Shown here: positions 5,873 to 8,733 of the stretch, in pieces
How the letters are laid out: each line of letters begins with the position of its first letter
How positions within the stretch are numbered: the stretch's first letter is position 1
NCBI GenBank assembly: GCA_934463455.1
Contig: CAKSJU010000090.1
Location: 1-8,733, forward strand
DNA length: 8,733 nt
Direction of reading: 5' to 3'
From: an uncultured Clostridia bacterium
GTDB lineage: Bacteria; Bacillota; Clostridia; UBA1381
Program-made: the position numbers and the translations under genes
Notes under the pieces: generated by a model
The model's input: the letters and a program-made list of their open reading frames with translations, nothing else
What the model was told of the DNA's origin: nothing
Database searches by the model: none

Positions 5873-7846
5873 ATGTTTATCAGGGATTATGTTTTTGAAA
5901 GGAAGCATCGCGAATACCGCCGCGATATAAACGTAAATATGGCGGAGGAGTTCAAAAAGCGGGGATTTGACACAAAAGAGCGGACAACGCGCGTGTTTGA
6001 ATGGGTAATGAAAGAAGAAATACCGGTAATACTTGAAAATGAAAAAATTTGTTTTCTGCGAACAATAAAAAAAATACCGGAATGTTATACGCCCGAGGAA
6101 TATAAGGAAATTACCGGACAGTATGATTATTACAGCTATCCGTCGAATTATTGCCCCAACTATGCAAAAGCTATAGAAAAAGGCTTGCTGGAGCTTAAAA
6201 AAGGCGCGGATGAATATGCAAAGCGAATGATTGACGCGGTAATTGATTTGTCGGACAGATACAAAGCCGAAGCGGAGCGAATCGGCCGGACGGATATTGC
6301 AAAAAATCTTGAACAGGTTCCGAGATACGGAGCGAAAACCTTTGCGCAAGCACTGCAAATGTTCAGAATTTTATATTTTGCATTGAGATATGAGGGCAGC
6401 AACCATATAACCTTAGGAAGATTTGACCAATATATGTACCCCTATTACAAATCGGACATTGAAAAGGGGATTTTAACAGAAGCTTCGGCTTTGGAGCTTT
6501 TGGAGGATTTTTTTGTTTCGTTTAATAAGGATTCCGATTTGTATCCGGGTGTTCAAGAGGGAGATAACGGACAAAGCATGGTTCTCGGCGGGATTGACGG
6601 CGACGGGAATGACGTATTTAACGAGCTTTCCTCCCTTTGCCTTAAAGCGTCGTATAACAATAAAATGATTGACCCGAAGATAAACCTGCGCGTCGGAAAA
6701 AATACTCCGCCGGCGCGGTACACCGAGGCGACAACGCTTACAAAAGCCGGTCTGGGCTTTCCTCAATACTCAAATGACGATATTGTGATACCTGCGCTTG
6801 AAAAGCTCGGATATGAGCCGAGTGACGCCGTGGACTATGTTGTGGCGGCATGCTGGGAATTTATAATTCCGAAGGTCGGGACGGACATTCCGAATATAGA
6901 CGCAGTTTCTTATCCGACAGCGGTAGATGCGGCACTGCACAAATATCTTGAAAGCTGTGCGGACTATGATGAATTTTTCGGATATGTCTGCAATGAATTG
7001 AATAAAGAAACGGAACGAATATGTTCGAAATGGAAACGAATATATGTGGTGCCTGCTCCATTTATGAATTTGTTAATGGATTGTGATATTTACGACGGCG
7101 GAAAATATAATAATTTCGGTCTGCACGGAGCCGGAATATCCACTGCGGCGGATTCCCTGGCTGCAATTAAAAAATATGTTTTTGAAACAAAAGAAATCAG
7201 CGCAACGGAAATTATCCGTGCTGTTGACAATAACTTTGACGGTTATCCGGAGCTTTTGCATAAGCTGAGATATGAAACTCCCAAGCTCGGAAACAACGAT
7301 GATTTTGTTGATGATATAGCCGTAAAGCTGCTTGACGCATTTTCAAAAAGTCTTGAGGGCAAAAAAAATTCGCTTGGCGGGATATACAGAGCGGGAACGG
7401 GCAGTGCCATGTTCTATTTGTGGAAAGCGAATGAAATCGGCGCGTCGGCAGACGGAAGACTGAAAGGCGAGCCGTTCGGAGCGAATTTTTCGGTAAGCCT
7501 TTTTGCAAACGTAAAAGGTCCCGTTTCGGTAATAGCTTCGATGACAAAGCCGCATTTTGAAAGGGCAATCAACGGCGGTCCGCTTACGCTGGAATTTCAC
7601 AGCAGTGTTTTTTCGGAAAGTGACGGAGTTCAAAAGGTCGGAGCGTTGGTAAAAAGCTTTATCGACAACGGCGGACATCAGATACAATTAAATACTGTCA
7701 ACCGCGAAGAACTGCTTGATGCACAAAAGCATCCCGAAAAGCACAAGCATCTGGTTGTAAGAGTATGGGGCTGGAGTGCATATTTTGTGGATCTCGATAA
7801 AGAGTGGCAGGATCATATTATTGCGCGTCAGGAGTATTCGGTATGA
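5873..7846 (+). CDS. Short glycyl radical enzyme of the PFL-like family, substrate unknown
   Basis: A 657-residue glycyl radical enzyme (GRE), shorter than the usual 750-850; the missing length is mainly at the N-terminus. Recognisable blocks are SNYCPNYAKAIEKGL (replacing the usual GHI-type segment), TFAQALQMF, HITLGRFDQYMYPYY, GFPQYSNDDIVIPALEKLGY, and the active-site loop AAC327-W-E329. The Cys would carry the thiyl radical, and a Glu two residues on is the general-base position of GRE dehydratases; true pyruvate formate-lyases have Cys-Cys there, so formate acetyltransferase activity is unlikely. The C-terminal radical loop is RVWG633WSAYFV, 24 residues from the end, followed by the family-like WQDHIIARQ. 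Consensus is RVxGYxA, so W632 and W634 are unusual. Its activase follows with a 4-nt overlap and an AraC regulator is divergent. The reaction could be dehydration, decarboxylation or another C-X cleavage; sequence does not decide. Confidence 0.9.
   Translation: MFIRDYVFERKHREYRRDINVNMAEEFKKRGFDTKERTTRVFEWVMKEEIPVILENEKICFLRTIKKIPECYTPEEYKEITGQYDYYSYPSNYCPNYAKAIEKGLLELKKGADEYAKRMIDAVIDLSDRYKAEAERIGRTDIAKNLEQVPRYGAKTFAQALQMFRILYFALRYEGSNHITLGRFDQYMYPYYKSDIEKGILTEASALELLEDFFVSFNKDSDLYPGVQEGDNGQSMVLGGIDGDGNDVFNELSSLCLKASYNNKMIDPKINLRVGKNTPPARYTEATTLTKAGLGFPQYSNDDIVIPALEKLGYEPSDAVDYVVAACWEFIIPKVGTDIPNIDAVSYPTAVDAALHKYLESCADYDEFFGYVCNELNKETERICSKWKRIYVVPAPFMNLLMDCDIYDGGKYNNFGLHGAGISTAADSLAAIKKYVFETKEISATEIIRAVDNNFDGYPELLHKLRYETPKLGNNDDFVDDIAVKLLDAFSKSLEGKKNSLGGIYRAGTGSAMFYLWKANEIGASADGRLKGEPFGANFSVSLFANVKGPVSVIASMTKPHFERAINGGPLTLEFHSSVFSESDGVQKVGALVKSFIDNGGHQIQLNTVNREELLDAQKHPEKHKHLVVRVWGWSAYFVDLDKEWQDHIIARQEYSV
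7830..7846 (+). promoter_or_regulatory. Ribosome site and ATGA stop/start overlap coupling the GRE and its activase
   Basis: AGGAG at 7830-7834 lies 8 nt before ATG at 7843-7845, which overlaps the TGA stop (7844-7846) of the preceding gene. The in-frame ATG at 7804 would prepend 13 unrelated residues encoded inside the enzyme's C-terminus and is not the start. Confidence 0.85.
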
Positions 7847-8601
7847 ACGGAATGATTTTTGACATAAAGGAAATGGCTGTTCATGACGGACCGGGGATAA
7901 GAACAACGGTATTTTTTAAAGGCTGCCCGCTGCGCTGCATATGGTGTCACAATCCCGAGGGGTTGAAAAAGGAGCGTCAGCTTATGTATAAGCAGGCGAG
8001 GTGCCGGCATTGCGGACTTTGCATGAGAAAATGTACTCATGAGGACTGCCGGCAGTTCGGGCGGTGTCTGCATATATGCCCGGAAAATTGTCTTGCGGCA
8101 TCGGGCGAGGAAATTGAAGCAAAAGAGCTTTCCGCAAGGCTTAAAGCTTCCGCAAGAGTGTTGTCGGATTCGTTCGGCGGAATAACATTTTCCGGAGGCG
8201 AGCCTCTTTTTCAGCCGGATTTTTTAATTGAGCTTTCGGAAAATCTGAAAGATTATCATTTATGTATTGAAACAAGCGGTTATGCGGAGCCTGAAATTTT
8301 CAAATCGGTTGTCGGGCACATGGATATGGTCATAATGGACGTAAAGCTTGCCGACAGCGAGATGCACAGAAAATATACAGGAGTGGGAAATGAAAAAATT
8401 CTGGAGAACTTCAAATATCTGAAAAGCTGTAAAAAGCCGTATCTTATCCGAACTCCTTTAATTCCGGGTATTACGGACGGAGAGGAAAATCTTGCGGCGA
8501 TAGAAAAAATAATAGGCGGCAGCAAGTGGGAACAGCTTCCGTACAATTCTTTTGCAAAGACAAAGTATAATATGATGGGGATGGAGTACAAGTACAAGTA
8601 A
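7843..8601 (+). CDS. Glycyl radical enzyme activating enzyme (radical SAM)
   Basis: A 252-residue radical-SAM activase that would install the glycyl radical on G633 of the enzyme encoded just upstream. The N-terminal block MAVHDGPGIRTTVFFKGC is typical of the family, and the SAM-cluster motif is C28-PLR-C32-IW-C35 (CX3CX2C). A ferredoxin-like insert follows with eight cysteines: C54, C57, C60, C64 and C69, C75, C79, C83, enough for two extra [4Fe-4S] clusters, as in activases of GREs other than PFL itself (PflA lacks this insert). The SAM-binding GGEP is at 118-121 (TFSGGEP) and ETSGY follows. The C-terminus (LPYNSFAKTKYNMMGMEYKYK) ends just after the usual final block, so the protein is slightly short but complete. 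Translation is coupled to the enzyme by ATGA. Confidence 0.93.
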   Translation: MNGMIFDIKEMAVHDGPGIRTTVFFKGCPLRCIWCHNPEGLKKERQLMYKQARCRHCGLCMRKCTHEDCRQFGRCLHICPENCLAASGEEIEAKELSARLKASARVLSDSFGGITFSGGEPLFQPDFLIELSENLKDYHLCIETSGYAEPEIFKSVVGHMDMVIMDVKLADSEMHRKYTGVGNEKILENFKYLKSCKKPYLIRTPLIPGITDGEENLAAIEKIIGGSKWEQLPYNSFAKTKYNMMGMEYKYK

Positions 8602-8629
8602 CAATTACAGTGATGGATGTTAAAAAGCT

Positions 8630-8698
8630 CCGGAACGCAAGAAAAGAAGAGAAAACACCTATTACAGAAAAAAATAATCGTTGCAGTCCGGTCTTTTT
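8630..8698 (+). terminator. Possible terminator of the GRE operon
   Basis: CCGGAACGCAA (8630-8640) can pair with TTGCAGTCCGG (8681-8691), leaving a 2-bp internal mismatch and a 40-nt loop. The 3' arm is followed by TCTTTTTT (8692-8698 region). The long loop makes this weaker than the other terminators in the window, but the position 28 bp after the stop is right. Confidence 0.4.
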
Positions 8699-8704
8699 TA
8701 GGTA

Positions 8705-8727
8705 GAAAAATCAAAAAATGATTTTTC
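8705..8727. repeat. Short perfect A/T-rich inverted repeat
   Basis: GAAAAATCA (8705-8713) and TGATTTTTC (8719-8727) are perfect complements around an A5 loop. It has no following T-tract and little GC, so it is a weak hairpin; it might be an operator for a gene beyond the window edge. Confidence 0.35.
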
Positions 8728-8733
8728 ATAGAA

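Noticed and set aside
5831..6358. Minus-strand 175-codon open frame opposite the start of the GRE
   Set aside because: It is a shadow of the GRE gene: it runs antisense through conserved enzyme codons and gives cysteine- and phenylalanine-rich sequence with no recognisable domain.
5873..7846. Calling the GRE pyruvate formate-lyase (pflB)
   Set aside because: The active-site loop is C-W-E rather than C-C, the length is far below PFL, and the activase carries the two extra clusters that PflA lacks.
8613..8705. Small plus-strand frame of 30 codons after the activase
   Set aside because: It has no ribosome site, a low-complexity basic composition, and overlaps the possible terminator.
8280..8729. 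Minus-strand 149-codon open frame opposite the activase 3' end
   Set aside because: It is antisense to conserved activase sequence, and its hydrophobic composition follows from A-rich plus-strand codons.

Overview
The window looks like a chromosomal stretch from an anaerobic, low-to-moderate GC Firmicute (Clostridia, probably an uncultured gut lineage). The reasons are strong AGGAGG-type ribosome sites, TATAAT promoters with extended -10 elements, short hairpin-plus-T-tract terminators, AraC-family regulators beside carbohydrate-type domains, and an oxygen-sensitive glycyl radical enzyme (GRE) with its activase. I see no tRNA, rRNA, CRISPR array or transposase.

Left edge (1-529): the last codons of an AraC-family regulator and a bidirectional terminator are followed by two gene tails lying back to back. 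One is on the minus strand and ends at 103; the other is on the plus strand and ends at 529. Both lose their 5' parts at about 340. The simplest reading is a deletion that removed the starts and shared promoter of a divergent gene pair; a contig assembly error is the alternative.

Centre-left (557-3416): a near-consensus promoter drives one 915-residue protein. It has a complete BNR/Asp-box beta-propeller of the sialidase-like superfamily, an AraC-type DNA-binding domain in the middle, and a second, more diverged BNR propeller at the C-terminus. This is the most unusual object here: apparently a cytoplasmic one-component regulator that uses glycosidase-like propellers as sensors.

Centre (3398-4980): a promoter embedded in the preceding terminator drives a monocistronic gene for a protein with two N-terminal ACT domains and a C-terminal metallo-beta-lactamase-fold domain. 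A convergent terminator closes it.

Right (4980-8733): a cupin-AraC regulator is transcribed divergently from a two-gene operon. The operon encodes a short GRE (657 aa, active-site C327-x-E329, glycyl site G633 in an atypical RVWGW context) and its radical-SAM activase (two ferredoxin-like clusters), coupled by an ATGA overlap. The regulator's promoter has good -35 and -10 boxes, while the GRE promoter has an extended -10 and no recognisable -35, as expected for an activator-dependent promoter. The GRE does not match a characterised subgroup I can name, so its substrate is unknown. The carbohydrate-type sensors nearby make a sugar-derived compound one possibility, but that is inference.
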